64,000 nt of DNA, taken from Anaerosolibacter sp. Lineage in GTDB: Bacteria; Bacillota; Clostridia; Peptostreptococcales; Thermotaleaceae. The stretch covers positions 186,001 to 250,000 of the forward strand of contig NZ_JARBTM010000001.1 in NCBI RefSeq assembly GCF_029240175.1, in the 5' to 3' direction. This document shows positions 25,986 through 35,061 of the stretch, in pieces (the stretch's first letter is position 1; each line of letters begins with the position of its first letter). Below the pieces are notes generated by a model. It saw only the letters and a list, made by a program, of their open reading frames with translations, was not told the origin of the DNA and did no database searches. The translations under genes were made by a program, and so were the position numbers.

Positions 25986-26523
25986 CCGTCTTTTCTCCTT
26001 CTCTAAATAGCATATATCCTGCAATTCCTGACATTACAATAACCATGATAGGATGTACGTTTAGTAAAGTAATCGCCAATGCTACACCAATCACCCACAC
26101 CAAGTTGACAGCATTTTTTGGCAGGGGTTTTCCCAACTTCATAACTGCAAGCAAAATCAAGGCAACCACGGCAGGCCGGATTCCGCGGAATATGGACTCA
26201 ATCAATGGCAGACTTCTAAATTGAATAAAAAACGTTGCTACCAGGAGGATGATAATTACTGAGGGCATAATGGTACCTAAGCACCCCACTACAGCCCCTG
26301 GAAAACCGAACAGTCGATAGCCAATATAGGTGGAAGAATTGATGGCTAGGGCTCCTGGTATTGTCTGGGATAGTGCGATAATATCAATAAACTCTTCAGG
26401 ATCAATCCATTTATTTTTTTCAACGATTTCCTCCTCAATTAAGGGAATCATGGCATAGCCGCCCCCCAAAGTAAAGGCTCCAATCTTAAAAAAAATCATA
26501 AACATTTTAAACATATTTTTCAT
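25969..26523 (-). CDS. Chromate-transporter (CHR) family protein, half-size subunit 1
   Basis: 184 residues, single CHR domain: FFKIGAFTLGGGYAMIPLIEEEIV, EFIDIIALSQTIPGALAINSSTYIG. About half of the residues match its partner, as expected from an ancient duplication. It overlaps subunit 2 by 17 bp. GGGGATAGGG precedes the ATG. A 215-nt leader with two strong hairpins lies upstream (26540-26740), hinting at RNA-level control. Confidence 0.9.
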   Translation of the reverse strand: MKNMFKMFMIFFKIGAFTLGGGYAMIPLIEEEIVEKNKWIDPEEFIDIIALSQTIPGALAINSSTYIGYRLFGFPGAVVGCLGTIMPSVIIILLVATFFIQFRSLPLIESIFRGIRPAVVALILLAVMKLGKPLPKNAVNLVWVIGVALAITLLNVHPIMVIVMSGIAGYMLFREGEKTDEDTH

Positions 26524-26539
26524 AAGCCCTATCCCCTTC

Positions 26540-26745
26540 TATCAACTAAGACTCAGTTCAGATGGAGTTTGCACCCGCGGGCACAGGTAACTCCACCTGA
26601 ACGCCAAGTCGTGTTATCCAGGGGCTGTACAACTCTTGCCTCCCCCTTGTATAAGCAGGGATCATAAATCTTTGATTTATTGATCATCGCTTACACAGCG
26701 TGCAAGCGGGAGGCTTAGAGTTGTTAGCCATCGGATAAACTACAT
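26540..26745 (-). ncRNA. Highly structured candidate leader RNA of the chrA pair
   Basis: Two stable hairpins. Hairpin A: 26556-26602, GTTCAG.TGGAGTT pairing with AACTCCA.CTGAAC, with CCCGCGGG inside. Hairpin B: 26614-26738, a rod made of TTATCC/GGATAA, GGCT/AGCC, ACAACTCT/AGAGTTGT, GCCTCCC/GGGAGGC and an inner GATCATAAATC/GATTTATTGATC stem. On the minus strand it ends about 33 nt before chrA1. I do not recognise a known riboswitch family. It could also be a mobile palindromic element; strand is inferred from context. Confidence 0.5.
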
Positions 26746-26960
26746 GCGATTATTGTCTATTAATATTCTTACTCTCTAAAAATTTTATATAATTTCCATC
26801 CAAATGTCAAATTTACATACATATGGTATTGAACCTAACATATAAATAAATATGAACAAATATTAAAAAGGATTTATATTTTTTGTTTAGAATACTATTA
26901 TGGTGGGTAAAATCAAACTAGATTGTTGATTCATGCTTTATAATGAAAGGAGAATGTCAA
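26746..26960. other. AT-rich intergenic region before rubredoxin
   Basis: No gene or strong structure seen. Probably holds the promoters of the rubredoxin gene (plus) and the chrA leader (minus). Confidence 0.3.
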
Positions 26961-27122
26961 ATGCAAAAATACAGATGTATTCCATGTGGTTATATTTATG
27001 ATCCTGAGGTAGGCGATCCAGACGGCGGCATCGCACCAGGTACTGCTTTCGAAGATATTCCTGAAGATTGGGTATGCCCAGTTTGCGGCGTAAGCAAGGA
27101 TATGTTTGAGCCAGAAGAATAA
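26961..27122 (+). CDS. Rubredoxin
   Basis: 53 residues, the normal rubredoxin length. Iron ligands in CIPCG (Cys6, Cys9) and CPVCG (Cys39, Cys42), with [13 protein letters not shown] and the aromatic core of the family. It carries single electrons, commonly to rubrerythrin, flavodiiron protein or similar oxygen-stress enzymes in anaerobes. AAAGGAGAATG precedes the ATG. Monocistronic with its own terminator. Confidence 0.97.
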   Translation: MQKYRCIPCGYIYDPEVGDPDGGIAPGTAFEDIPEDWVCPVCGVSKDMFEPEE

Positions 27123-27136
27123 AAAAACATACATAC

Positions 27137-27169
27137 GAGGCGCACTGGGGTGTGCCTCTTTCATTTTTT
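27137..27169 (+). terminator. Rubredoxin terminator
   Basis: GAGGCGCAC (27137-27145) with GTGTGCCTC (27150-27158), one G-T pair, followed by TTTCATTTTTT. Confidence 0.8.
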
Positions 27170-27286
27170 GATTCCCAAATTTCTGTTTCTTCTCTATAAT
27201 ACTTCTTACTTCTGTGCTTACTTCTATGATAAAATATTTACATAATATATTTAGATACTAGAAATATCTTTAAAGGAGTGAACACA

Positions 27287-28180
27287 ATGAAGAAGCAGCA
27301 CCAGGCTGACCTGGCCTTACTTGGTGTAACCTTAGCATGGGGTATCTCTTTTATTTTAACGAAGAATTCCCTCGAATCCCTAGAGACCTTTAATTTTCTG
27401 GGCATTCGTTTTTTAATTTCCGCTGTTACCTCGGCATTATTCTTTTATAAACGATTGATGAAGCTTGATCGCACCACATTGAAATATGGTCTTCTCATCG
27501 GTGTCATCATGTTTTCTGGCTATGCCACCCAAACCATTGGACTGAATTATACCACGGCGTCAAAGTCTGGCTTTATTACTGGCTTTTCCGTCGTAATCGT
27601 TCCCATCTTTTCTGCAGTGGTTTTAAGAAAACTGCCAAAGTTTTCTTCAATCATTGGCGTTGTATCGGCAATCATCGGTTTAGGTATGCTCACCCTGGAT
27701 GCCAACTTACAATTAAACATAGGTGATTTCTACACCCTAATCGGCGCCGTTTGTTTTGCTATGCACATTATCACCGTGGGCAAATACGCTGTACAGGTGG
27801 ATTCCATCAATTTGGCCATTCTTCAGATTGGTGTAGTCGGCATCCTCAGTACCATCGTTAGCTTTTTATTTGAAACCCCTGTCATGCCCGCAGCAGGAAG
27901 TGACTGGTTCTCCATTTTATTTTTAGCATTTGTATGTACCTCAGGTGCTTTTATTGTACAAAATGCAGTACAAAAATATACCTCTACCACCCACACTGCT
28001 CTTATTTTCACAGGAGAGCCTGTATTCTCTGCCATATTTGCCTATATTCTTATCGGGGAAGTAATGAACAATAGAGGAATCATTGGCAGTATTTTGATTG
28101 TTGCAGGTATGATCGTGGCTGAAATAGATTTTGACCTATCTTTCTTCAAGGCAAAGAAGGGAAAAGTTATAGAGGAATAA
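27287..28180 (+). CDS. EamA/DMT-family membrane transporter
   Basis: 297 residues, ten predicted membrane helices arranged as two EamA repeats (about 7-135 and 150-285). Family features include GVTLAWGISFILTKNSLE at helix 1 and TSTTHTALIFTGEPVFSAIFAY near helix 9. The family exports amino acids, metabolites or nucleotide sugars; substrate unknown. ATG at 27287 with AAAGGAGTG upstream; a GTG at 27278 is part of that site. The last codons (VIEE-stop) lie in a 32-bp inverted repeat shared with engB. Confidence 0.9.
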   Translation: MKKQHQADLALLGVTLAWGISFILTKNSLESLETFNFLGIRFLISAVTSALFFYKRLMKLDRTTLKYGLLIGVIMFSGYATQTIGLNYTTASKSGFITGFSVVIVPIFSAVVLRKLPKFSSIIGVVSAIIGLGMLTLDANLQLNIGDFYTLIGAVCFAMHIITVGKYAVQVDSINLAILQIGVVGILSTIVSFLFETPVMPAAGSDWFSILFLAFVCTSGAFIVQNAVQKYTSTTHTALIFTGEPVFSAIFAYILIGEVMNNRGIIGSILIVAGMIVAEIDFDLSFFKAKKGKVIEE

Positions 28181-28230
28181 AATAAAAAATGGGCAAAATG
28201 CCCATTTTTTATTTTATTCCTCTATAACTT
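28164..28230. terminator. 32-bp perfect palindromic terminator joining two C-termini
   Basis: Perfect stem 28164-28195 with 28199-28230, 3-nt loop AAA. The left arm contains the last five codons of the EamA gene, the right arm the same codons (VIEE-stop) of engB on the other strand. T6 and A6 runs give termination in both directions. Confidence 0.9.
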
Positions 28231-28897
28231 CATCGTCTTCTTCAATGCCTTCTTCGAAATCTTCTCCATCTTCATCAGGAAGCACATCCATGTCATACAA
28301 CTGATGACCATTTACCCTAAAAATCTCATGAATTACAGACCAAAGCTCCTCTTTTCCTTCTCTGGTTTCAGCAGAAATTGGAATCAGTATATCTTCCTTT
28401 TTCATCTGTAATGTCTCTCGAATAATCTTTAAGTGTTTCTGTCTTTGGCCCCGGCCAATCTTATCTGCCTTGGTAACCACCACAATGCCATTAAAACCGA
28501 AGTGCTTGATCCAGCTGTACATTTGCTGATCCTGCTCCGTGGGTTTATGACGGATATCCACCAGTTGAAATACTTCTAATAGGTTTTTCCGACTGGTCAG
28601 ATATGTTTCAATCATCTTTCCCCATGTCTCCTTGTTGCTCTTGGATACCTTGGCGTAGCCATAGCCAGGTAGATCCACCAGGCTAAATTCATCGTTAATA
28701 CGATAAAAGTTAATCGTTTGTGTTTTCCCTGGACTTGAGCTGGTTCTAGCCAGCTTTCTACGGTTTGTCAGCATATTAATACTCGAAGATTTCCCCACAT
28801 TGGATCTTCCAGCAAAGGCGATCTCAGGTATATTTTCTTCTGGATACTGAGATGGCTTTACAGCACTAATGACAATCTCTGCACTCTTAATCTTCAT
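28214..28897 (-). CDS. engB: Ribosome-biogenesis GTPase EngB (YsxC/YihA)
   Basis: 227 residues. G1 [10 protein letters not shown]3 [12 protein letters not shown]4 TKADK and G5 ISAETREG motifs are present; the protein helps assembly of the large ribosomal subunit. The last 25 or so residues ([20 protein letters not shown]) form an acidic tail beyond the usual ~200-residue length. ATG at 28897, with AAGGAAG upstream, overlaps the lonA end by 11 bp, so it is coupled to lonA. Confidence 0.96.
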   Translation of the reverse strand: MKIKSAEIVISAVKPSQYPEENIPEIAFAGRSNVGKSSSINMLTNRRKLARTSSSPGKTQTINFYRINDEFSLVDLPGYGYAKVSKSNKETWGKMIETYLTSRKNLLEVFQLVDIRHKPTEQDQQMYSWIKHFGFNGIVVVTKADKIGRGQRQKHLKIIRETLQMKKEDILIPISAETREGKEELWSVIHEIFRVNGHQLYDMDVLPDEDGEDFEEGIEEDDEVIEE

Positions 28898-31235
28898 TGA
28901 TTTCTTCCTTCCTAACAAGGGCATGGGCTAGTACTTGATCCATATGCTCAACGAATACTAGCTCAAGCTTTTTCCTTACATTCTCGGGGATTTCTTCCAC
29001 ATCTTTTTGGTTTTGAACAGGAAGAAGAATTTTCTTTATCCCTGCCCGATTGGCAGCTAAAACCTTCTCCTTGATGCCACCTACAGGCAACACACGACCC
29101 CTTAGGGTAATTTCTCCCGTCATGGCAACCTCTCGATGGATTGGCATATTGGTCAGCGCTGAAATAACAGCCGTGGCCATGGTAATTCCCGCCGATGGTC
29201 CATCCTTTGGAATGGCCCCTTCAGGAATATGAATATGAATATCTAGGGTTTGATAAAAATCCTCCTGCAGCTTCAGTTCTTCCATCTTGGAACGAATATA
29301 ACTGATACCAGCCCTCGCTGATTCCTTCATTACATCCCCTAATTGTCCTGTGAGTACCAGCTTGCCATTTCCTTTCATGGTGGTAACCTCTATGGATAAG
29401 GTATCTCCACCCACAGCTGTCCACGCCAATCCAGTGGCAATGCCTACTTCATCCTTCTCTTGGGCTTTGTCATATCTAAATCGTGGAATCCCCAAATAAT
29501 TTTTGAGATTTCCTGGCTGAATTCGCACCACTTTTGTCTTTTCCTCCAGCATTCTTCTGACAGCCTTTCTGCAGATGGTAGCCAATTGCCGCTCCAGGTT
29601 TCTTACGCCAGACTCCCGTGTATAATAATTAATCACATCTCGGATAACCTGCTCAGAAATCTGTAGATTTTCTGGCTTCATGGCATGCTCTTTGATCTGT
29701 TTTGGCAGTAGGTATTTCTGGGCAATCATCAATTTTTCTTCTTCTGTATAGCCTGAAACATCAATAACTTCCATTCGATCCAATAAAGGTCTTGGAATTG
29801 TCCCTAGGCTGTTGGCGGTGGTGATAAACATTACCTTTGATAAATCAAAGGGCACTTCCAAATAGTGATCAGTAAAATCTTTATTTTGCTCAGGATCAAG
29901 AGTCTCCAATAGGGCTGCCGCAGGATCTCCTCTGAAATCACTGGTTAACTTATCGATTTCATCGAATAGGAATACTGGGTTTTTTGAACCTGCTTCTTTG
30001 ATGGCAGATATGATTCTCCCTGGGATCGCACCGATATAGGTTCTCCTATGTCCACGAATTTCTGCTTCATCCCGTACACCGCCCAAAGACATGCGTACAA
30101 AATTTCTATTTAATGATCGGGCAATAGATTTTGCAATAGATGTTTTTCCAACACCTGGAGGCCCTACAAGGCAAATAATCGGCCCCTTCATTTCCTTGGC
30201 CAGCTGTCGAATGGCTAAATACTCAATAATTCTTTCCTTAACCTTCTTTAAACCATAATGGTCTTCATCTAATATTTCTTTGGCATTGTTGATATCCAAT
30301 CGGTCCTTCGTCTGTTTATTCCATGGTAAGTCCAATATCCAATCTACATAAGTACGAATAACACCACTTTCTGCTGAACCCGGTGACAATCTTGAGAGCC
30401 TGTCTACTTCCTTTACAACCTTTTCCTCCACTTTCTTGGGGAGCTTTGCTTTCTTGATTCGATCACGATAATTTTCCATCTCATCATCGATGTTGCCATG
30501 ATCTCCAAGCTCTTCTTGAATCACCTTCAGTTGTTCTTTTAAGTAGTATTCTTTTTGCACCTTGTTGATTTGTTTTTTTACCTTGGCATTGATTTCTTTC
30601 TCTATTTCTAAAATTTCAATTTCCCGTAGAAGTAAGCGGTATAGTACCTCTAGTCGATCCTTAGGCTGAAAAGCCTCCAGTATTTCTTGCTTCTGCTCTA
30701 TTTTTAAGAGCATATGGGATGAAATGACATCAGCCAATCTACCTGGCTCTTCAATGGCTGTAACAGACATAAGAATCTCAGGTGAAATACGATTGCTAAT
30801 ACCTACATAATTTTCGAACGCATCCAGCACTGTTCGCATCAAGGCTTCCAGTTCCTTATCAATCTCCAGCTCTTCGTCCACCACTTCTTCCTCAATTTCT
30901 GCTTTAAAGAAGGGCTCTTCTTGGACGAGCTCAATAATTCTTGCCCTGCTAATCCCCTCAACCAATACACGAATGGCATCTCCCGGCAGTTTTAACATCT
31001 GTTTAATCTTTGCGATGGTACCAACTTCATAAAAATCTTCAGCTGAAGGCAAATCTGTTTCTGCTTCTTTTTGGGTGGTCAGAAAAATCAATTGATCATT
31101 CACCATGGCCTCTTCCAAGGCATTGATTGACTTTTCTCTCCCTACATCAAAATGCAGTACCATATATGGAAAAACAGATAGTCCCCTCAGTGGTATTAAA
31201 GGCAATATTTCTTTTTTCGTCTTTTGATCCTCCAT
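28887..31235 (-). CDS. lon: ATP-dependent protease Lon (LonA)
   Basis: About 782 residues. N-terminal substrate-binding domain (1-200), coiled coil, AAA+ module with Walker [10 protein letters not shown] and sensor motifs, and the serine-lysine protease domain with catalytic Ser in [11 protein letters not shown] and Lys in [11 protein letters not shown] soluble hexamer degrading damaged and regulatory proteins. ATG at 31235 suits the GAGGAG site best; another ATG lies 6 nt upstream (31241). Part of the clpX-lonB-lonA-engB block. Confidence 0.97.
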   Translation of the reverse strand: MEDQKTKKEILPLIPLRGLSVFPYMVLHFDVGREKSINALEEAMVNDQLIFLTTQKEAETDLPSAEDFYEVGTIAKIKQMLKLPGDAIRVLVEGISRARIIELVQEEPFFKAEIEEEVVDEELEIDKELEALMRTVLDAFENYVGISNRISPEILMSVTAIEEPGRLADVISSHMLLKIEQKQEILEAFQPKDRLEVLYRLLLREIEILEIEKEINAKVKKQINKVQKEYYLKEQLKVIQEELGDHGNIDDEMENYRDRIKKAKLPKKVEEKVVKEVDRLSRLSPGSAESGVIRTYVDWILDLPWNKQTKDRLDINNAKEILDEDHYGLKKVKERIIEYLAIRQLAKEMKGPIICLVGPPGVGKTSIAKSIARSLNRNFVRMSLGGVRDEAEIRGHRRTYIGAIPGRIISAIKEAGSKNPVFLFDEIDKLTSDFRGDPAAALLETLDPEQNKDFTDHYLEVPFDLSKVMFITTANSLGTIPRPLLDRMEVIDVSGYTEEEKLMIAQKYLLPKQIKEHAMKPENLQISEQVIRDVINYYTRESGVRNLERQLATICRKAVRRMLEEKTKVVRIQPGNLKNYLGIPRFRYDKAQEKDEVGIATGLAWTAVGGDTLSIEVTTMKGNGKLVLTGQLGDVMKESARAGISYIRSKMEELKLQEDFYQTLDIHIHIPEGAIPKDGPSAGITMATAVISALTNMPIHREVAMTGEITLRGRVLPVGGIKEKVLAANRAGIKKILLPVQNQKDVEEIPENVRKKLELVFVEHMDQVLAHALVRKEEINED

Positions 31236-31791
31236 ATTCATCAACTCCTCGTTTATTAAGGATTACAATTATATTTTTCTCATTGTTTCTCTTTATATTC
31301 CTAGGAAAGGCTGTTTATATAAACAGTCTGACCACACCATCTCAGACAGTCTGTGTATTTAGATGTTATGACCCTTCATTTGTATATCGTTACACCTTAT
31401 ATATACACATCTGACCGTATATTAAAACCCACTGTTAGGCAATTCCTAATTATATATAAAATCACCAATTTTTTCAATACTTCTTTCACCGAAATACCTT
31501 GATCGATTATGCCACTAGAAACAATACCATGGTTATACCTACAACACCTATAACAGCAAATATGGAAATACCTAATCCGAAAGCCCTTAGGCCCCGGCTG
31601 CCTATTTCTTTGAAGTTCACCTCTAGTCCTATTCCTAACATGGCCATTAGTATAAAATAACTGCTGGCTTGGGTCATTATGTCAAGTGTAATATTTTATG
31701 ATTCATTCTAAGCCCCCTTGTCATTCCATACCCAGTCGATTGCCTATGCTATTTTACCACAAAAATTTACAAAAAGCCAAGAATAGCACAC
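31236..31791. other. Intergenic region between lonA and lonB with a gene remnant
   Basis: 550 bp. The lonA-proximal half has short repeats of GTCAGA/TCTGAC (about 31320-31420) and a TATATAAG-like -10. The other half contains the 56-codon YeiH-like fragment (31507-31677) and the lonB terminator. No intact gene. Confidence 0.5.
31507..31677 (-). pseudogene. 3' fragment of a YeiH/UPF0324-type exporter gene
   Basis: The frame reads MTQASSYFILMAMLGIGLE, then VNFKEIGSRGLRAFGLGISI and a final membrane helix before the stop. This resembles the last two helices of the YeiH family (about 340 residues; AxIGLxTNFK and GLKPLLLG-like motifs). A stop codon precedes the fragment in frame and no upstream helices are found, so about 85 percent of the gene is missing. 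It lies in the lonB-lonA gap. Assignment is from family memory. Confidence 0.55.
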
Positions 31792-31811
31792 CTAAGAAAG
31801 GGTGCTATTCT
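31770..31811 (-). terminator. Terminator of lonB
   Basis: AGAATAGCAC (31780-31789) with GTGCTATTCT (31802-31811), 12-nt loop; minus-strand continuation TGGCTTTTTG. The stop codon lies in the loop. Confidence 0.6.
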
Positions 31812-33483
31812 GACGATCTAATCCTTGGGCCATGGCAATCATCACATGATTGTTAGGGATAGATGCTATTTCTACGTGCTCTTTCACCACAGCATGATGA
31901 ATCACCTCTTGTATATCTTCTACGGGTATTACTTCTACACCCATATCCTTAAAGCGATCCTGCCAATTTTCACTGGGGATCAATACTTTGGTACATCCAG
32001 CTAACCGTGCAGCTTCTACCTTGGCTACAACACCACCCACAGGCCTTATTTTTCCTCTAATCGATATTTCACCCGTCATCGCAATACGATGATCTATTTC
32101 TTTATTGGTGATGGCGGAGTAAATTGCACTTGCCACCGTAATACCTGCCGATGGACCGTCCACCATCATGCCTCCTGGAAAGTTCAAGTGAATATCATAA
32201 TCCCTTGGATCGATTTGAAAGTTTTTTCTGATGACAGTCATTACATTTTCCACAGACCCTTGGGCTGTACTTTTTCTCTTTAATTTTCTTCCTGTTGAGG
32301 ATACTTCCTCTTCACTAGCCATTCCTGTAATAATGATCTTTCCTGTTCCCTTTTCGGTAGGTATGGCAGTGGCTTCTGTTTCCGATACAACCCCTATATT
32401 GGGCCCTACCACAGCCAAGCCATTGACAACCCCTATTTGCGGCGCTTTAGCAATCTTGGATTGAGGTCTTGGATGGTATTGCCCACTTTCTACCACCCAC
32501 TCCAAATCCTTCTTCACCAAAAGCTTTCTCCCTTCATTCAATGCCACACCACTGGCGATCTGAATCATATTGATGGCGTCTCTTCCACTGTGGGCGTACT
32601 TTTTGACAATCTCCACTGCTTCATCCTCAATGGCAAATTTCACTTTTTCTGCTGCATTCCTGCTAATTAGCCCTATTTCCTCAGGTAGCAAAGGTCTAAA
32701 GTAGATTTCCACACATCTAGATCGGATAGCCGGTGGTATTTCATTGGAAGTTCGGGTCGTTGCACCTACAAGTCTAAAGTCGGCAGGCAATCCATTTTGG
32801 AAAATCTCATGGATATACTTTGGTGTATTTGGATCTTCTGAATTATAATAGGCACTATCTAGAAATACCTTGCGATCCTCTAATACCTTTAACAGCTTAT
32901 TCATCTGTACGGGATGAAGCTCTCCAATTTCATCTAGGAATAAAATTCCTCCATGAGCCTTCGTCACCGCTCCGGGTTTTGGTTGTGGAATTCCCGATTG
33001 TCCTAAAGGACCAGCTCCTTGGTAAATGGGATCATGGACTGTGCCCATCAGTGGATCAGCTATACTTCGCTCATCAAATCGGAGGGTTGTGGCATCCATC
33101 TCGATGAATTTCGACTGATAATTGAAGGGTGAGTGCTGTACTTTCTTCGCCTCCTCCAGTACAAGCCTTGCAGCCGCTGTCTTTCCAACCCCTGGTGGTC
33201 CATAGATCAGCACATGCTGGGGGTTTACACTGCACAGCGCAGCCTTCAAGGCTTTGACGCCATCCTCTTGTCCAATGATTTCTTTAAATGATCGCGGTCT
33301 TGTCTTCTCTGAAAGGGGTATGGTCAATGAAATGTTCTTTAATTCGTTGAGTCTTTCCAATTCCTTTCTAGACTCCTTCTCAATAGCAGATTTATTTCCA
33401 CTCTGGCTTCTTAACAGATTTAAAAAATATAGCCCAATAATCACTGCAAAAAAGAATTGAACTAAAAAAAAGGCACTTGGCAA
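31792..33483 (-). CDS. lonB: Sporulation-type ATP-dependent protease LonB
   Basis: 563 residues. An N-terminal membrane helix (about residues 4-22), AAA+ module with Walker [10 protein letters not shown] and Walker B ILFLDEIGEL, and a C-terminal Lon protease domain with Ser in [11 protein letters not shown] and Lys in GGVVAKVEAARLAG. It lacks the large N-terminal domain of LonA. In B. subtilis LonB is forespore-specific (sigma-F). TTG start with AAAGGAGGAAG upstream. Downstream of a REP and hexamer array. Confidence 0.95.
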   Translation of the reverse strand: MPSAFFLVQFFFAVIIGLYFLNLLRSQSGNKSAIEKESRKELERLNELKNISLTIPLSEKTRPRSFKEIIGQEDGVKALKAALCSVNPQHVLIYGPPGVGKTAAARLVLEEAKKVQHSPFNYQSKFIEMDATTLRFDERSIADPLMGTVHDPIYQGAGPLGQSGIPQPKPGAVTKAHGGILFLDEIGELHPVQMNKLLKVLEDRKVFLDSAYYNSEDPNTPKYIHEIFQNGLPADFRLVGATTRTSNEIPPAIRSRCVEIYFRPLLPEEIGLISRNAAEKVKFAIEDEAVEIVKKYAHSGRDAINMIQIASGVALNEGRKLLVKKDLEWVVESGQYHPRPQSKIAKAPQIGVVNGLAVVGPNIGVVSETEATAIPTEKGTGKIIITGMASEEEVSSTGRKLKRKSTAQGSVENVMTVIRKNFQIDPRDYDIHLNFPGGMMVDGPSAGITVASAIYSAITNKEIDHRIAMTGEISIRGKIRPVGGVVAKVEAARLAGCTKVLIPSENWQDRFKDMGVEVIPVEDIQEVIHHAVVKEHVEIASIPNNHVMIAMAQGLDRQNSTLS

Positions 33484-33505
33484 TGTCGCTTCCTCCTTTC
33501 TCTTC

Positions 33506-33569
33506 GGGCGATTCGTGAATCGCCCCTACAATCTCAATCTAATTCTCTACGGGCGAACACTGTTCGCCC
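33506..33569. repeat. REP-like palindromes, copy 3 and a variant
   Basis: GGGCGATTCGTGAATCGCCC at 33506-33525 and GGGCGAACACTGTTCGCCC at 33551-33569; both end in CCTACAA. The two share arms but differ in the centre. Confidence 0.9.
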
Positions 33570-33576
33570 CTACAAC

Positions 33577-33666
33577 TTCAACCTTAGCCTCTATCTTAGC
33601 CTTAACCTTAACCTTAACCTTAACCTTAACCTTAACCTTAACCTTAGCCTTAACCTTAACCTTGAC
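33577..33666 (+). repeat. CTTAAC hexamer array
   Basis: Seven exact CTTAAC units at 33601-33642, then CTTAGC, CTTAAC, CTTAAC, CTTGAC to 33666; looser related units (CTTCAA, CCTTAG, TCTTAG) begin at 33577. It follows the REP pair and lies between clpX and lonB. A minus-strand frame through it reads Leu-Arg repeats but is not a gene. Confidence 0.95.
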
Positions 33667-33737
33667 TTTATGTAACTAAATTTAGTATGTCTCCTCAAAA
33701 TCTTTATATAATGTACAAAATTTGGAGATACAATAAA

Positions 33738-33767
33738 AAGAAGGCGAATCCGTAGATTCGCCTTCTT
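33738..33767 (-). terminator. Terminator of clpX
   Basis: Perfect 13-bp stem (33738-33750 with 33755-33767), 4-nt loop, then TTTATTG on the minus strand. Immediately after the clpX stop. Confidence 0.8.
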
Positions 33768-33768
33768 A

Positions 33769-35043
33769 CTAAGAAGCAGTTTCTTCTTTTTTCTTTTTGC
33801 TCTTTCTTTTCTTGGCATCAGATAAAACCAATGTAGGCTCCGTATTGTTCTCAACGGTTTCTCTCGTCACGATGCACTTTTCGATATCATCTCTAGATGG
33901 AATATCATACATTACATCCAGCATAATATTTTCTACAATGCTTCGTAAACCTCTCGCACCAGTCTTTCTCTCAATAGCCTTTTTAGCAATAGCCTTTAAT
34001 GCTTCTTCATCCATCTCAAGCTCTACATTGTCCATCTCAAAGAGCTTTTTGTACTGCTTGATTAAAGCATTTTTAGGCTCAACCAATATCTTCACAAGCG
34101 CTTCTTCATCTAGCTCATGAAGGGTTACTACCACAGGTACTCTTCCTACAAATTCGGGAATTAGACCATATCGCAATAAATCTTCAGGCTGAATTCGATT
34201 TAGCAGCTCACCAACATCCTTCTTTACGTTGCTTTGAATATCTGCACCAAAGCCCATGGACTTTTGTCCAATACGTCTTTCGATGATTTTATCAATACCA
34301 TCGAAAGCACCACCACAGATAAACAGGATATTGGTTGTATCAATTTGAATAAACTCCTGATGGGGATGTTTTCTGCCTCCTTGAGGCGGTACGCTGGCCA
34401 CAGTTCCTTCCAGAATCTTCAGGAGTGCCTGCTGTACCCCTTCCCCGCTTACATCTCGGGTAATAGAAGGATTATCTGATTTTCTAGCAATTTTATCAAT
34501 CTCATCGATATAAATGATCCCTTTTTCAGCTCTCTCTATATCGTAGTCTGCTGCTTGAATCAGCTTTAATAAAATATTTTCAACATCCTCGCCCACATAA
34601 CCTGCTTCTGTCAGAGAAGTAGCATCTGCAATAGCAAAAGGAACATTCAAAATTCTTGCTAGGGTTTGTGCAAGTAGTGTTTTTCCTGATCCTGTCGGTC
34701 CCAGCATAGCAATATTGCTCTTCTGAAGCTCTACGTCGTCAGGCTTGCCTTCCCGGTTAATTCTTTTGTAGTGATTGTATACAGCTACAGCCAAAGCTCG
34801 TTTTGCCCGATCTTGGCCCACAACGTACTGGTCTAATACATTTCTAATCTCCTGTGGTTTCGGCAAATCAGTCATTTCTAAATCGATATGCTCATCGAAT
34901 TCCTCTTGAATAATTTCCTGACATAGTTCAATACATTCATCACATATATACACACTAGGCCCGGCAATCAATCTTCTGACCTGATCTTGGGACTTACCAC
35001 AAAAAGAGCACTTTAGCTGCTTCTTCTCATCAAATCTGGACAT
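33769..35043 (-). CDS. clpX: ClpXP unfoldase subunit ClpX
   Basis: 424 residues. N-terminal zinc-binding domain with Cys12, Cys15, Cys34, Cys37; AAA+ domain with Walker A GPTGSGKT and Walker [13 protein letters not shown]; pore loop GYVGED; sensor [12 protein letters not shown]. The ClpP-docking loop reads KSMGFGA, i.e. MGF instead of the usual IGF/LGF. It unfolds tagged proteins for ClpP. The C-terminal tail is Lys-rich ([11 protein letters not shown]). GAGAGGTGG precedes the ATG. Downstream of the damaged clpP, in the tig-clpP-clpX order. Confidence 0.97.
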   Translation of the reverse strand: MSRFDEKKQLKCSFCGKSQDQVRRLIAGPSVYICDECIELCQEIIQEEFDEHIDLEMTDLPKPQEIRNVLDQYVVGQDRAKRALAVAVYNHYKRINREGKPDDVELQKSNIAMLGPTGSGKTLLAQTLARILNVPFAIADATSLTEAGYVGEDVENILLKLIQAADYDIERAEKGIIYIDEIDKIARKSDNPSITRDVSGEGVQQALLKILEGTVASVPPQGGRKHPHQEFIQIDTTNILFICGGAFDGIDKIIERRIGQKSMGFGADIQSNVKKDVGELLNRIQPEDLLRYGLIPEFVGRVPVVVTLHELDEEALVKILVEPKNALIKQYKKLFEMDNVELEMDEEALKAIAKKAIERKTGARGLRSIVENIMLDVMYDIPSRDDIEKCIVTRETVENNTEPTLVLSDAKKRKSKKKKEETAS

Positions 35044-35061
35044 TTTTCCACCTCTCTTGTC

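Noticed and set aside
25483-26010. 175-residue plus-strand frame over the chrA genes
   Set aside because: Antisense shadow of two membrane-protein genes with clear family motifs.
26556-26602. T-box riboswitch before chrA
   Set aside because: GGTGGAGTTACC and CCGCGG look a little like the T-box AGGGTGGNACCGCG, but the order and spacing are wrong and no tRNA-synthetase or amino-acid gene follows.
26931-27164. Minus-strand 77-residue frame over rubredoxin
   Set aside because: Shadow of the rubredoxin gene; no ribosome binding site.
33551-33569. LexA/SOS box CGAAC-GTTCG
   Set aside because: The spacer is 3 bp, not 4, and it is part of a REP variant far from any SOS gene.
33591-33854. Minus-strand frame with a Leu-Arg repeat
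   Set aside because: It is the CTTAAC array plus antisense/alternative-frame reading of the clpX end; not a gene.
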